The notes below the pieces were generated by a model that was not told the origin of the DNA, ran no database searches, and saw only the letters and a list, made by a program, of their open reading frames with translations. From the NCBI GenBank assembly GCA_021324655.1, contig JAJPIP010000039.1, forward strand, positions 56,454-120,453: a stretch of 64,000 nucleotides of DNA. Reading direction: 5' to 3'. This DNA comes from Pseudomonadota bacterium (GTDB taxonomy: Bacteria > Chloroflexota > UBA5177). This document shows, piece by piece, positions 26,784 through 36,837 of this stretch. The first letter of the stretch is position 1; every line of letters begins with the position of its first letter. The position numbers and the translations under genes are program-made.

Positions 26784-28517
26784 ACGACCCAGCCGGCAGC
26801 TGAAGCGGCCAATCCCTATCTGGCGCGTCCCTGGCTCAAAGAGTACCCTCCCGACGTCCCGGCGGACATCGCGTTCCCGCACCAGACGCTCTGGCAGGCT
26901 CTCGAGGAGATCTGCGCCCAGTACGGGGAGCGTGACGCCTTTATGTTTCAGAACGTCAGCATGACGTTCAACCAACTGCGCACGCTGGCCGGACAGGCCG
27001 CCGTGGCACTGGCCGGCGCCGGCGTCCGCCCGGGAGATGCCGTCCTCTTCATCCTGCCCAATACTCCCCACTTTCCCTTGTCGTACTTCGGGACCGTAAG
27101 ACTGGGTGCGGCGGTCGCCGCCGTCCCGCCCACGTCGACACCACGTGAGATGGACTTTTACATCCGCGATTCGGGCGCCCGCGTGATCATTACGCTCGAT
27201 CTGCTCTACGAGAAGATCGCCGACGTGTGGGAGGCGGCCGGCGTGGAGAAGGTGATCGTCGGGACCGTCGCGGACTTCCTGCCCTTCCACCTGCGGTTGC
27301 TTGGGCGCCTCACGCACAAAATCCCTGCCCCCGCCGCGCCCATCCGCTTCGGCGAGCGCGTCATCCCCATGCCGCGCTTCCTGTCATCCGGAAAGGGGAA
27401 AGAGATACCGGAGGCGGCAACGCCCGACGCCGTGGCCGTCCTGCAGTACACCGGGGGCACGACGGGGAGCCCGAAGGCCGCCATGCTCACGCATGCCTCC
27501 CTGCTGGCCAACGCGCGCCAGATGATTGTCTGGTTCCCCGTCGTCAAGGTGGCGAAGGAGACCATTCTGGCCGTGCTTCCCCTCTTCCACGTGTACGGCA
27601 TGACGCTGGTGATGAACGCCGGCCTGCTGCTGGCGGCACGGACAATCCTGATGCCGACCTGGAACCCGGCGGACGTCTTCGACACGATCCGCCGCCATCG
27701 GCCAAGCATATTCCCCGGCGTCCCCACCCTCTACGTTGCGTTCATCAACGACGAGCGGTCCAGGACATACGACGTGTCCTCCATTGACGTCTGTGTCTGC
27801 GGTGGCGCGCCGCTCCCGGCCGAGGTCAAGCAGGGCTTCGAGCGGCTCACGCACGGCCACCTCTATGAAGGCTACGGCCTCTCGGAGGCATCACCGGTCG
27901 TGGCCGCGCACGCCCACGACGAGCGTGGTGAGCCCGGCAGCATCGGCCTCCCCCTACCGAACACGGTGATTCAGCTGGTGGACGAGGCGGCTCAACCGGT
28001 GCCCGTCGGAGAGCCGGGCGAGGTCCTGGTGCGAGGACCGCAGGTCATGGTCGGCTACTGGCGGCGGCCGGAGGAAACGGCCGAGGTGCTGCGCGGCGGC
28101 TGGCTGCATACCGGCGACATCGCCCGCATGCACGAGAAGGGGTTCTTCTTCATCGTCGATCGCAAGAAAGACTTGATCATCACGGGCGGCGAGAATATCT
28201 ATCCCCGGGAGATCGAGGAGGTGCTCTACGAGCACCCCAAGGTGAAGGAAGCGGCCGTCGTGGGTGTGCCGCACCCGTTCGGCGGTGAGGTAGCGAAAGC
28301 CTTTATCGTCCTGAAAGAGGGCGAACACGCCACAAAGCCGGAAATGAAGTCCTTCGCGATGGAGCGCCTCGCCAAGCACAAGGTGCCGCGCGCCTTTGAG
28401 TTTCGACAGGAACTGCCGAAGTCCTCAACGGGCAAGATCCTGAAGCGCGTGCTCGCCGATGAAGAGCGTGCGAAAGCCGCGAGCCGCCGCCGGTTAGGGG
28501 AAGCCGGCACCGACTGA
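26784..28517 (+). CDS. Long-chain fatty-acid-CoA ligase (AMP-binding enzyme)
   Basis: An acyl-CoA synthetase of about 577 residues that activates a carboxylic acid through an acyl-adenylate. The P-loop-like LQYTGGTTGSPKAAMLTH, YGLSEASPV, the hinge GWLHTGDIARMHEKGFFFIVDRKKD, GGENIYPREIEEV and the catalytic lysine region PKSSTGKILK are complete. Start assignment is odd: no ATG, GTG or TTG lies between the RelA stop and well inside the domain. AGGAGG at 26771-26776 is positioned seven bases before an ACG codon, taken here as the start. The first in-frame ATG (26943) would cut off conserved sequence. Confidence 0.88.
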   Translation, partial: TTQPAAEAANPYLARPWLKEYPPDVPADIAFPHQTLWQALEEICAQYGERDAFMFQNVSMTFNQLRTLAGQAAVALAGAGVRPGDAVLFILPNTPHFPLSYFGTVRLGAAVAAVPPTSTPREMDFYIRDSGARVIITLDLLYEKIADVWEAAGVEKVIVGTVADFLPFHLRLLGRLTHKIPAPAAPIRFGERVIPMPRFLSSGKGKEIPEAATPDAVAVLQYTGGTTGSPKAAMLTHASLLANARQMIVWFPVVKVAKETILAVLPLFHVYGMTLVMNAGLLLAARTILMPTWNPADVFDTIRRHRPSIFPGVPTLYVAFINDERSRTYDVSSIDVCVCGGAPLPAEVKQGFERLTHGHLYEGYGLSEASPVVAAHAHDERGEPGSIGLPLPNTVIQLVDEAAQPVPVGEPGEVLVRGPQVMVGYWRRPEETAEVLRGGWLHTGDIARMHEKGFFFIVDRKKDLIITGGENIYPREIEEVLYEHPKVKEAAVVGVPHPFGGEVAKAFIVLKEGEHATKPEMKSFAMERLAKHKVPRAFEFRQELPKSSTGKILKRVLADEERAKAASRRRLGEAGTD

Positions 28518-28555
28518 AGGGATTCACGACCCTCGCGGGCCACCGACATGTGTAG

Positions 28556-28576
28556 GCGCAGGGCTTGTCCCTGCGC
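28556..28576. terminator. Intergenic hairpin between convergent ligase and recX
   Basis: GCGCAGGG and CCCTGCGC form an 8-bp stem with a 5-nt loop, between the stop codons of two converging genes, so it could terminate both. No U-tract is seen. Preceded by TGTAG, it looks like a member of a family of small dispersed hairpins often seen in Chloroflexota and cyanobacterial intergenic DNA. Confidence 0.5.
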
Positions 28577-28593
28577 GAAGCTCGGTCCCGGCC

Positions 28594-29253
28594 CTATTCG
28601 CCGGTCAGGTCTGTCTCCAGGTCCTGCTGCGTCATCTCCGCACGAAGTTGCTTCGCGGCTTCAACCGCGACCCCGTAGGGAAAGCCCCGCCGTTGCAGGA
28701 ACCCCAGCAGCTTCCGCAGAAATTCCCTTTCGTCCTCGTTCCGCAACGATCGCGCCTTCTTTTCCCCGGCGCGGTATGCCGTCTCCACTTCGTCCGGCAG
28801 AGTTTCGAGCACGTCCTCGATAACCTCGCCATCGAGACCCTTTTGCCGCATTTCCGCCTTCAGGGCACGTGCGCCGCGCGGCCGGAACGTCTGACGATTT
28901 TCCACCCAGAAGCGGGCAAACTCACGGTCATCAATCAGGCCGAGCCTCTCCAGCCGCGCCATCACTTCCGCCGCCACCGGCGGCTCGACCCCTTTCCGGC
29001 GCAGGTACTGCTCGATCTCGCGGCGGCTCCGCGGACGGAAGGAGAGAAAGTTGAGCGCCGCGCCGGCGGTGCGGTCGATCACATCGTCGTGGCGAAGCTC
29101 GTCGACCTCGGACGGCGACAGCTCCTTCCCCGTCACCAGATGGTGTGAGACCGCGAGCAGCAGCGAGGTACCGAAGGCAAATTTGCCGTCCAGATAGACG
29201 TTCACACGCTCGGCGTCGTGCTGTTGCGGTTCGATAGCCGTGACCGTTGGCAT
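28594..29253 (-). CDS. recX: Recombination regulator RecX
   Basis: A 219-residue RecX, which modulates RecA filaments. The three-helix repeats are visible: FRPRSRREIEQYLRRKG, LERLGLIDDREFARFWVENR, RPRGARALKAEMRQKG and the C-terminal FLQRRGFPYGVAVEAAK. An N-terminal extension of ~50 residues (ERVNVYLDGKFAFG) is also usual. No recA adjoins it in this window. The start is ATG at 29253. It is divergent from cdaA. Confidence 0.93.
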   Translation of the reverse strand: MPTVTAIEPQQHDAERVNVYLDGKFAFGTSLLLAVSHHLVTGKELSPSEVDELRHDDVIDRTAGAALNFLSFRPRSRREIEQYLRRKGVEPPVAAEVMARLERLGLIDDREFARFWVENRQTFRPRGARALKAEMRQKGLDGEVIEDVLETLPDEVETAYRAGEKKARSLRNEDEREFLRKLLGFLQRRGFPYGVAVEAAKQLRAEMTQQDLETDLTGE

Positions 29254-29336
29254 AGCTGGGCCATTGTCCCACGCCCGGATTGCGGCGCTATACTTCTGAA
29301 AGTACTGTCGGTCTCGTCCCGACCGGAAAGACTCCG

Positions 29337-30170
29337 GTGTCCGACCTTTTCTCCCAGATCGTCCAGGCGCTCTCGCGCTTTACCCTGTCGAGCGCTCTCG
29401 ACATCCTCATCGTGACCATCCTGTTCTACGGGACGCTCATGTTGGTGCGAGGTACCCGTGCCGATCAGGTGTTGCGGGGCGTCATCTTGCTGTTTATCTT
29501 CTTCTCGATCATGGCCGCCCTCTTCCACCTCACCATGGTGGACTGGCTGTTGCGCAACTCGCCGATCGTCTTGCTGGTTGCGATTCCCATCATCTTTCAG
29601 CCGGAGATTCGGCGCGCGCTCGAGCACGTCGGGCGCACCAGCGCCCTCATCAACCACCCGCTCGGCACGCTGTCGTCCCCGTTACAGCCGTCAACAGTCG
29701 AAGAAATCGTCGATGCCGTGCAGCGCCTCGCCGAACGCCGCTACGGTGGGCTGCTTGTCCTGGAAGGCACCACCGGCCTGGAGGACTTCGTCCGTAGCGG
29801 GGTCCGCGTGGACGGCGAGGTAACGAGCGACCTCCTCGTCACCATCTTCTTCGTGCACTCTCCCCTCCACGACGGCGCGGTCATCATTCGGAACGACCGC
29901 ATCCTCGCCGCGGGCTGTGTTCTGCCGCTCTCCGACAATCCCGCCGCGCTGGGCCGCGGCACCCGCCACCGCGCGGCGGTGGGCATCACGGAGCAAACCG
30001 ATGCCGCCTGCATCGTCGTCTCCGAGGAATCCGGGCAGATCTCGCTGGCGCGGGCGGGGCACCTCTCGTCCGACATCAGCATCGAGCGTCTCACTCGGTT
30101 CCTCGAGGCGTTCTATCACGCACACGCCTACAGCAGCCACAACGAACTGGTTGCGTCGGGGGGCGGGTAG
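29337..30170 (+). CDS. cdaA: Diadenylate cyclase
   Basis: A 277-residue membrane-bound DAC enzyme that condenses two ATP into c-di-AMP. Three N-terminal helices (ALDILIVTILFYG, VILLFIFFSIMAA, SPIVLLVAIPIIFQP) precede the DAC domain with its HDGAVIIRNDRILAAGC and GTRHRAAVGITE motifs (DGA and RHR). GTG 29337 with GGAAAG upstream is preferred over the TTG at 29280. It is followed after 3 bases by the YbbR-domain gene, the conserved CdaA-CdaR arrangement that controls cyclase activity and cell-wall/osmotic homeostasis. Confidence 0.94.
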   Translation: MSDLFSQIVQALSRFTLSSALDILIVTILFYGTLMLVRGTRADQVLRGVILLFIFFSIMAALFHLTMVDWLLRNSPIVLLVAIPIIFQPEIRRALEHVGRTSALINHPLGTLSSPLQPSTVEEIVDAVQRLAERRYGGLLVLEGTTGLEDFVRSGVRVDGEVTSDLLVTIFFVHSPLHDGAVIIRNDRILAAGCVLPLSDNPAALGRGTRHRAAVGITEQTDAACIVVSEESGQISLARAGHLSSDISIERLTRFLEAFYHAHAYSSHNELVASGGG

Positions 30171-30173
30171 GCG

Positions 30174-31454
30174 GTGTCGGAACGAGGTCATCACCGGCCG
30201 CTGGCGCTCCTGCCACGCTCGCGCACCTTCGGCACCGCCGCCGCCGGTACCCAGCTGTCCTGGCTGTGGTCGCGCGAGTCGATTCTCCGGCTCCTGCTGT
30301 CGCTGGTTCTGGCACTCGCCCTCTGGCTCTACATCACCAACAAGCAGGATCCGAACGTCGTCCAGGATTACGGCCAGCCTCTGCCGGTCACCGTCGCCAA
30401 CGTACCGGACGGCATGACCGTCTCGAACGTGAATCCTGGCTTTGTCTACGTGCGCATCCGCCGTCAGGACCCAGCCGCTCCTATCTCGCAGGCCAACTTT
30501 CACGCGTTCGTCGATCTCATCGGGCTCAAGCCCGGGTTGCACCACGCCCACGTGCAGGTCATCGCCGATCCCGGCATCCAGGTGGTGAGCTGGCAGCCGC
30601 AGACGGTTCCTATTCTGTTGGAGCGCACGCAAACGCGCACCGTCCCGGTGCAACCGACCATCTACTCCCAGCCGCCGACGGGCTTCGGCACCACGATCAT
30701 CACGACGCCGAAGCAAGTCGAGGTCTCCGGTCCCAATCCGTTGGTTTCGGAGGTCGCGCGCGCCACCTTCGACGTCGATCTCAGCGGACTGGCCTCGACC
30801 GTCTCCGGCACCTACCGCTTGACGCCGGAAAATGCCGGCGGCGGGGTCGTCACCGGCCACCTCAATCTCACCCCGTCAAGCGTCCACGTGACCATTCAGG
30901 TCAACCCCGAGTCGAGCTACAAGACGGTTCCCATTTTGCCCGACATCGCGGGAAATCCGGCCACCGGTAACGGTGTGGTCTCGGTGACGGTCAACCCGCC
31001 GGACCTGACGGCAAGCGGGGCGCCCAAGGCCCTGGCCGGCCTGTCGGCGGTCCACACCAAGCCGATCTCCGTGTCGAATCACAGGGCGGGCACCTTCACA
31101 CGCCACGTGCCCGTCATCCTGCCTCGCTCCATCCACAGCCGTACCCGCACCGTCACCGTCACCACGACCCTCGCGCCGGTTGAAGCGAGCAGTTCGGTCC
31201 AGATCGCCGTTACGCCGATCAATGTTGCCCAGGGGCTCATCGTTCACATGCGTCCGGCCCGCGTCCTCGTCACGATCGCCGGACCGGCCAACAAACTGCG
31301 CAGAGCGGCGGCCGGCATGCGCGCGACGATCAATCTCGCCGGTTACGGCAGCGGAACCTTTACTCTGACGCCGATCATCAGCACGCCGCCCGGTATCTCT
31401 CTCGAGGGAACGGCGTACCCGTCCTTCGTCGTGGTCACCCTCACGACCCTGTAG
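30174..31454 (+). CDS. YbbR-domain protein (CdaR-like)
   Basis: A 426-residue protein with one N-terminal membrane helix (LRLLLSLVLALALWLYITN) followed by about four extracytoplasmic YbbR repeats. The first begins QPLPVTVANVPDGMTVSNV, and similar ~80-residue blocks follow at roughly 125, 215 and 300. In Firmicutes the equivalent CdaR binds and regulates CdaA. The GTG start, 3 bases after cdaA, supports co-expression. Confidence 0.88.
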   Translation: MSERGHHRPLALLPRSRTFGTAAAGTQLSWLWSRESILRLLLSLVLALALWLYITNKQDPNVVQDYGQPLPVTVANVPDGMTVSNVNPGFVYVRIRRQDPAAPISQANFHAFVDLIGLKPGLHHAHVQVIADPGIQVVSWQPQTVPILLERTQTRTVPVQPTIYSQPPTGFGTTIITTPKQVEVSGPNPLVSEVARATFDVDLSGLASTVSGTYRLTPENAGGGVVTGHLNLTPSSVHVTIQVNPESSYKTVPILPDIAGNPATGNGVVSVTVNPPDLTASGAPKALAGLSAVHTKPISVSNHRAGTFTRHVPVILPRSIHSRTRTVTVTTTLAPVEASSSVQIAVTPINVAQGLIVHMRPARVLVTIAGPANKLRRAAAGMRATINLAGYGSGTFTLTPIISTPPGISLEGTAYPSFVVVTLTTL

Positions 31455-31491
31455 CCCCCGCGCCGCGTGGCGGGCCGCTTTCCCGGGCTAT

Positions 31492-34386
31492 CTACCCCGC
31501 CAGAGCCGCTCTATCCTCGAGACCAAGAACCGGGCGCAAGAACTGACCCGTGTAGGATCGGTCACAGGCGGCGACCTCTTCCGGCGTCCCTTCCACCACC
31601 AGTGTCCCCCCGGCATCGCCACCCTCCGGACCAAGGTCGACCAGCCAGTCCGCCGTCTTGATGACATCGAGGTTGTGCTCGATCACGACGACGGTGTTCC
31701 CGGCCTCGACCAATCGGTTCAGAACCAGCAAGAGCTTCTCGACGTCGGCGAAGTGCAGTCCGGTCGTGGGCTCATCCAGGATGTACAGGGTGTTGCCGGT
31801 CGCCCGCTTGCTCAGCTCGGTCGCCAGCTTGATGCGCTGTGCCTCGCCGCCGGAGAGGGTTGTAGCCGGCTGTCCAAGCCGGATGTAGCCGAGGCCGACA
31901 TCCCGCAGCGTCCGCAGCTTGTTGGCGATGGACGGCATGTTCTCGAACGTCTCCAACGCCTCGTCCACGGTCATGTCCAGCACGTCGGCGATCGTCTTCC
32001 CCTTGAACTTGATCTCCAGCGCCTCACGGTTGTAACGCTTGCCCTTGCACACTTCGCACGGAACATAGACATCCGGCAGAAAATGCATCTCGATGGTGAT
32101 GATGCCTTCGCCGCGGCAGGCCTCACAGCGTCCACCCTTGACGTTGAAGGAGAACCGCCCCGGCTTGTATCCCCGGATGCGTGCCTCGGGAACCTGAGAA
32201 AAGAGCTCCCGGATCGGCGTGAAGGCGCCGGTGTAGGTTGCCGGATTGGAGCGCGGAGTGCGGCCAATCGGCGATTGATCGATGTCGATGACCTTGTCGA
32301 GATTCTCCAGGCCCGTCACCGTGTCGTGCGCCCCGGCTCGTTCCCGATGCCGCTGTAATTGCTGGGCGACAGCCTTGTAGAGGATCTCGTTCACCAGGGT
32401 GCTCTTACCCGACCCGGAGACTCCCGTGACGCAGACGAACTTGCCGAGAGGGAAGGCGACATCGAGATCCTTGAGGTTGTTCGCCCTCGCTCCGCGTACC
32501 CAGAGATCCTTCCCGCTTCCCGGCCGGCGCCGCTGCGGCACGCGAATCTGGCGCTTGCCGCTGAGATACTGACCGGTGACGGACTCCGGGACGCGCAGGA
32601 TGTCGTCCAGCACGCCCTGGGCGACGACGTGCCCCCCATGCTCGCCGGCACCCGGCCCGATGTCCACGATGTGATCCGCCACCCGGATCGTGTCCTCGTC
32701 ATGCTCGACGACGAGGAGGGTGTTGCCCAGATTCCGCAGATGGAGAAGGGTCCGGATGAGGCGGGCGTTGTCGCGCTGGTGGAGACCGATGCTGGGCTCG
32801 TCGAGAATGTAGAGCACGCCCATCAAACCGGAACCGATCTGCGTGGCCAGGCGGATACGCTGTGCCTCGCCGCCGGCCAGGGTGGCGGCGGTGCGGTCGA
32901 GCGTCAGGTAGTCGAGCCCCACATCAAGCAGGAACTGCAGCCGGGCCCGGATCTCCTTGATGATCTGCCGCCCGATGATCAGCTCACGCTCGCTCAGGGC
33001 CGCTTCCCCGGCTTCCAGCGGCGCTTCGCCGGCGAGCGCCGCGAAGTACCGCGCCGCCCGTCGAATGGAGAAATGCGTCAGCTCGACAATGGAGCGGCCA
33101 CCAACGGTGACGGCCAGAACCTCGGGCCGCAAACGAGCGCCCTGGCACGTCGGGCATGGGACCGAGGTCATGTACTGCTCGATCTCGGCCCGCATGAACT
33201 CGCTCTCCGTCTCGCGGTGACGGCGCGCCAGATTGGGCAGGATACCTTCGTAATGGATGTGCATGGTGTGGCGGCCGCGGCGAACCGAGATGACCTCGTC
33301 ACTCCCCTCGAGGAGGATGCGCAGATGCTCCGGCTGCAAGGTCTCGACAGGCACCGACGTCGAGAATCCATAGTGGTCGGCCACGCCCTGCAGCAGCGAA
33401 TAGTAATAGGGCGAGGAGGTGCCCGAGCGCGCCCATGGCTGCACCGCGCCCTGCGCCAGACTGAGATGCTTGTTGGGAATGACGAGATCGGGATCGAGCT
33501 CCATCCGCGTCCCGAGTCCCGTGCAATCGGGACAGGCGCCGTGCGGGCTGTTGAAAGAGAAGGTGCGCGGCTCGATCTCCGGCATGGAGATGCCGCAGGT
33601 CGGGCAGGCGAAGTGCTCGGAGAAGAGCCTTTCCTCTCCGGCGAGGTCCTGCACGACGACCATGCCTTCACCCAGCTTCAGCGCGGTCTCGACGGAATCG
33701 GCGAGCCGCGCCCGATCGCTCTGGCGGGTCTCTTCGTCGGCATCGGCGGCCGGCAGCACCAGACGATCGACCACGATCTCGATGTCGTGCTTGCGTTTCT
33801 TATCGACCGTGATCTCCTCTGCCAGATCGCGGACCTGACCGTCCACGCGGACGCGGACAAACCCCGACCGCCGCGCCTCATCGAAAATGTGCCGGTACTC
33901 ACCTTTGCGGCCGCGAACAACGGGTCCCAGGATCATCACGCGTGAGCCGGGCGGCATGGCCAGCACCTCATCCACGATCTGCTCGACCGTTTGCCGCTCG
34001 ATGGGCCGGCCGCAATTGGGACAGTGCGGATGTCCGACGCGGGCATACAGCAGGCGAAGATAGTCGTAGATCTCCGTGACGGTGCCCACCGTCGACCGCG
34101 GATTATGGCTGGCGCTCTTCTGATCGATGCTGATGGCCGGCGAGAGGCCGTCGATGTGATCCACATCCGGCTTGTCCATCTGGCCAAGGAACTGACGAGC
34201 GTACGACGACAGAGACTCGACGTAGCGGCGCTGTCCTTCGGCAAAGATCGTGTCGAAAGCGAGGCTGGACTTGCCGGACCCGGAGAGGCCGGTCAGCACG
34301 ACGAGTTGATTGCGCGGCAACTCAAGATCGATGTTCTTGAGATTGTGCTCCCGCGCGCCACGAATTTGAATGGTATCGCGTGTCAC
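31492..34386 (-). CDS. uvrA: Excinuclease ABC subunit A
   Basis: UvrA, the damage-recognition ATPase of nucleotide excision repair, about 964 residues. Two ABC modules are complete: [14 protein letters not shown], and in the C-terminal half [14 protein letters not shown], with signatures [14 protein letters not shown] and [15 protein letters not shown]. Zinc-finger cysteines appear in [22 protein letters not shown] and the late [18 protein letters not shown] pair. GTG 34386 ([15 protein letters not shown]) is the canonical N-terminus; the frame extends to 34518 without similarity. A TACAAT -10 candidate lies at 34451-34446 on the minus strand. Confidence 0.97.
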   Translation of the reverse strand: MTRDTIQIRGAREHNLKNIDLELPRNQLVVLTGLSGSGKSSLAFDTIFAEGQRRYVESLSSYARQFLGQMDKPDVDHIDGLSPAISIDQKSASHNPRSTVGTVTEIYDYLRLLYARVGHPHCPNCGRPIERQTVEQIVDEVLAMPPGSRVMILGPVVRGRKGEYRHIFDEARRSGFVRVRVDGQVRDLAEEITVDKKRKHDIEIVVDRLVLPAADADEETRQSDRARLADSVETALKLGEGMVVVQDLAGEERLFSEHFACPTCGISMPEIEPRTFSFNSPHGACPDCTGLGTRMELDPDLVIPNKHLSLAQGAVQPWARSGTSSPYYYSLLQGVADHYGFSTSVPVETLQPEHLRILLEGSDEVISVRRGRHTMHIHYEGILPNLARRHRETESEFMRAEIEQYMTSVPCPTCQGARLRPEVLAVTVGGRSIVELTHFSIRRAARYFAALAGEAPLEAGEAALSERELIIGRQIIKEIRARLQFLLDVGLDYLTLDRTAATLAGGEAQRIRLATQIGSGLMGVLYILDEPSIGLHQRDNARLIRTLLHLRNLGNTLLVVEHDEDTIRVADHIVDIGPGAGEHGGHVVAQGVLDDILRVPESVTGQYLSGKRQIRVPQRRRPGSGKDLWVRGARANNLKDLDVAFPLGKFVCVTGVSGSGKSTLVNEILYKAVAQQLQRHRERAGAHDTVTGLENLDKVIDIDQSPIGRTPRSNPATYTGAFTPIRELFSQVPEARIRGYKPGRFSFNVKGGRCEACRGEGIITIEMHFLPDVYVPCEVCKGKRYNREALEIKFKGKTIADVLDMTVDEALETFENMPSIANKLRTLRDVGLGYIRLGQPATTLSGGEAQRIKLATELSKRATGNTLYILDEPTTGLHFADVEKLLLVLNRLVEAGNTVVVIEHNLDVIKTADWLVDLGPEGGDAGGTLVVEGTPEEVAACDRSYTGQFLRPVLGLEDRAALAG

Positions 34387-34475
34387 AAAAGGCCCCCGCG
34401 AGGAAGCTGAAGCAGATGGGGAAGTCCGGAGGGGGGACGAAGTGGATTGTACCAGATTGACGGACGTTTGTACTA

Positions 34476-34922
34476 CTATGCCGCCTGACGCACCCGCGAG
34501 ATGGCGGCGATTTGCCATCCCCGGCCAACACGCGTCAATAACAAGCGAACGATGGAGGAACCGCCGTCGTACGTGTAGCGCGCGGTGACCACGTCCTGCC
34601 CCGCGAACGGCCGGTGGGCGCTGAGACGATAGGAGCGAGGAGGGCCCTCGATGCCCAGGTCCACGGCAAGCGGCGTCACGGCGACCCGCGCCCGCAGACC
34701 CGGCGTGAGGTACCCTTCGGCCACGCGCACCCGGCCGCTCACGAAGGCGGCGCTAAAGGCGCGCGCCGCGGCCCTCGGGGTTGCCGCCGCGCGGGGGATG
34801 GGTGTCGGAGCGACCGGGATCGTCGCCGTGACGGCAACCGGAGCCAGGCGTGCCCGGGGAGTGCACGCGCCCATCAGCGGCACAAGTAGCAACAGGGCAG
34901 CCCACGCAGCCCGACTGATCAC
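34476..34922 (-). CDS. Small lipoprotein
   Basis: A 148-residue lipoprotein. A hydrophobic leader ([16 protein letters not shown]) ends in the lipobox MGAC, followed by a Pro/Ala linker and a ~90-residue soluble domain with a pattern like NTF2 or DUF4878 folds ([22 protein letters not shown], ending [12 protein letters not shown]). It is probably extracytoplasmic. It lies 89 bases upstream of uvrA on the same strand; the uvrA promoter candidate is in the gap. Function is unknown. Confidence 0.72.
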   Translation of the reverse strand: MISRAAWAALLLLVPLMGACTPRARLAPVAVTATIPVAPTPIPRAAATPRAAARAFSAAFVSGRVRVAEGYLTPGLRARVAVTPLAVDLGIEGPPRSYRLSAHRPFAGQDVVTARYTYDGGSSIVRLLLTRVGRGWQIAAISRVRQAA

Positions 34923-35095
34923 GTCTTTCGGCGTTTTGCCCGCCGGACGATGCTATTCGTCATGGCGTGGAGGTATGCCCTCGTGCCGTGGACGTGCCGC
35001 CGGCGGCGCCGGCGCGCTTCAATCTTGCGGTCCCGGTTGGATCGTGGTTCGTCATCCATCATGTCTCGCATCGTAGCGGACAGGCGGTGAGTCCG

Positions 35096-35425
35096 TCACG
35101 AATCGCGCGATCCCCCCGCGAAGAGACCGCTCTTCCCCATCGGCACGCGCTCCACGTGCCAGAAGGGATAGCCGCAGTGCTGGCACTGATATCCCGTCAC
35201 GAGGACCAGATCGTCACCCTCCCAGCGGATGACACCTTCGTCCAGGGGAGCCGCGTAGCGCGACGCGCAGCCAGGACAACACGGCTCGTGCGCCTTCTGC
35301 TTGCGGCCCGCCCAATAGCGGCGAATATCGTCGCGGAAGACCATAAAGAGGAGCGGTCCGGCGATAAAGATCTTCACCACGAAGAAGGTGAGGATCAAGA
35401 TCAGGAAGAACTGGCCGTCGCTCAC
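35096..35425 (-). CDS. Membrane-anchored zinc-ribbon protein
   Basis: A 109-residue protein: one N-terminal helix (FFLILILTFFVVKIFIAGPLLFMVF) then a cytoplasmic or external zinc ribbon with two CxxC pairs (CCPGC and CQHCGYPFW). GTG 35425 is supported by GGAG upstream; the longest frame starts at 35455. The role is unknown; such proteins often act in membrane-protein quality control or assembly. Confidence 0.6.
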   Translation of the reverse strand: MSDGQFFLILILTFFVVKIFIAGPLLFMVFRDDIRRYWAGRKQKAHEPCCPGCASRYAAPLDEGVIRWEGDDLVLVTGYQCQHCGYPFWHVERVPMGKSGLFAGGSRDS

Positions 35426-35467
35426 GGGTGAGAGTCTCCTCACCCCACAGTACACCCTGCGGTGAGA

Positions 35468-35743
35468 TCAAAGCCCTTCGTCTTCGGGTCGAACGGGAGG
35501 TTCAGACGGTACTCCGAGACCGGTAGGCGGCTCCATAGTCAGCAGCACGCGCCCGTCTGCGCTTCGAATGGTCGGCATGCTCATCTGGCCTTCGCCCCAG
35601 ACGACGGTCGCATCCAGTTTGTCCTGCGGCCACTGCTTGAGGATTTGATCCGATGTCCACAAGGTTCCGGCGTCATCGGTCCACGAGGCAGCCGGCTCGC
35701 CGGCGACAGCCTCGGCAAGGGTCGTCTGGCCCTGATGCGTCAT
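35468..35743 (-). CDS. Conserved hypothetical protein
   Basis: A 91-residue acidic soluble protein. No recognised domain; the centre (TSDQILKQWPQDKLDATVVW) looks folded. The ATG at 35743 has GGAGGG seven bases upstream. It lies on the minus strand, divergent from the GNAT-like gene, with a gap of 99 bases. It is not assignable to a family from sequence alone. Confidence 0.5.
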   Translation of the reverse strand: MTHQGQTTLAEAVAGEPAASWTDDAGTLWTSDQILKQWPQDKLDATVVWGEGQMSMPTIRSADGRVLLTMEPPTGLGVPSEPPVRPEDEGL

Positions 35744-35842
35744 TGCTTTCCCTCCGCGCGCTATCGGACATTGGTCCTGCACGGGGCGTGCCAGGAGGGG
35801 TCATGTACCATGAATTGACGGCTCCGCGCGGGAGGGACGGCG

Positions 35843-36832
35843 ATGGTCACGGCATGCCCAACAGTTGAGATCCTCAAGGAAGGCGCGTTCAGTCGCGTCT
35901 CGTCCGACTGGGACTCACTGCTCGCCGCGAGCTACGATACTCGCTTCTTCCTGACCTCGACCTGGCACCGGCTCTGGTGGGACCACTTCGGCGGCGGCGA
36001 CGGCTACTTTGTCACGGCGCGCGACGGCGACGCGCTGATCGGCCTGCTGCCCCTCCAGATCCTGGAGGGCGGTATCGTGACCCTCACCGGGGATTGGAAC
36101 GTGTCGGACTACATGGACGGTCTGGCGTGCCGGGACGATGCGCAGGCGATTCTGCGCGCCCTCTGGGAAACCGCCCTCAGCGATCTCCCCTGGAGGTCGC
36201 TCGACTTGCACCATGTCCCATCCGGCTCGCCGACCATTGCCGTGCTCGGCGACCTGCTGGGAGATCGGGTGCAGATCGAGGAGGAACAGGTCTGCCCCGT
36301 CGCCCTGCTCTGCAACAGCTGGGACGGGTATCTGCAGATGCTGAGCAAGAAGCAGCGTCACGAGATCCGCCGGAAGCTGCGGCGCGCCACCGACGGCGCG
36401 GAGTGGTCATACCGTACGGCCGCCACGGAGGACGACATCGATCGTGACATGCCGGTGTTTTTCCGCTTGCACGAATTGAGCGCCCGCGAAAAGGCGCGCT
36501 TCATGACACCCGACATGCGGCAGTACTTCGTGGCCGTGGCGCGAACCTTTCTGCGGGCGGGGAACCTGCGGCTCTCCGTCTTCCGGCGCGCGGGCGTGGA
36601 CATCGCCGCCACGATGTCATTCCTCTATCGGGACCGTTATCTCCTCTACAACTCAGGCTACGATCCGTCGTTTGCCGCGCACAGCCCGGGTATTGCCGCC
36701 GTGGCGCTGGCGATGCAGCAAGCCATTGAGGAAAAGGCCGTCGCCTTCGATTTTCTCTCCGGCGACGAGCCCTACAAGTATCAGTTCGGCGCGACCAACA
36801 CCTACACCTGCCGGATCAGAGCAAGCCGGTAG
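35843..36832 (+). CDS. GNAT-type (BioF2-like) N-acetyltransferase
   Basis: A 329-residue protein of the BioF2/CelD-like acetyltransferase family. WHRLWWDHFGGG and GLLPLQ near the N-terminus, KKQRHEIRRKLRR at residues ~172-184, and the YLLYNSGYDPSFAAHSPG and FDFLSGDEPYKYQFG blocks are typical. It may act in exopolysaccharide or wall precursor modification by acylation; the acyl donor and acceptor are unknown. The start is ATG 35843 with GGGAGG upstream. It converges with citrate synthase, separated by 5 bases. Confidence 0.83.
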   Translation: MVTACPTVEILKEGAFSRVSSDWDSLLAASYDTRFFLTSTWHRLWWDHFGGGDGYFVTARDGDALIGLLPLQILEGGIVTLTGDWNVSDYMDGLACRDDAQAILRALWETALSDLPWRSLDLHHVPSGSPTIAVLGDLLGDRVQIEEEQVCPVALLCNSWDGYLQMLSKKQRHEIRRKLRRATDGAEWSYRTAATEDDIDRDMPVFFRLHELSAREKARFMTPDMRQYFVAVARTFLRAGNLRLSVFRRAGVDIAATMSFLYRDRYLLYNSGYDPSFAAHSPGIAAVALAMQQAIEEKAVAFDFLSGDEPYKYQFGATNTYTCRIRASR

Positions 36833-36837
36833 AGGGC

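Noticed and set aside
32359..33945. 528-residue plus-strand frame opposite uvrA
   Set aside because: It is an antisense shadow of a fully recognisable UvrA. Similarly 45536-46771 opposite the second DUF2079 gene was rejected.
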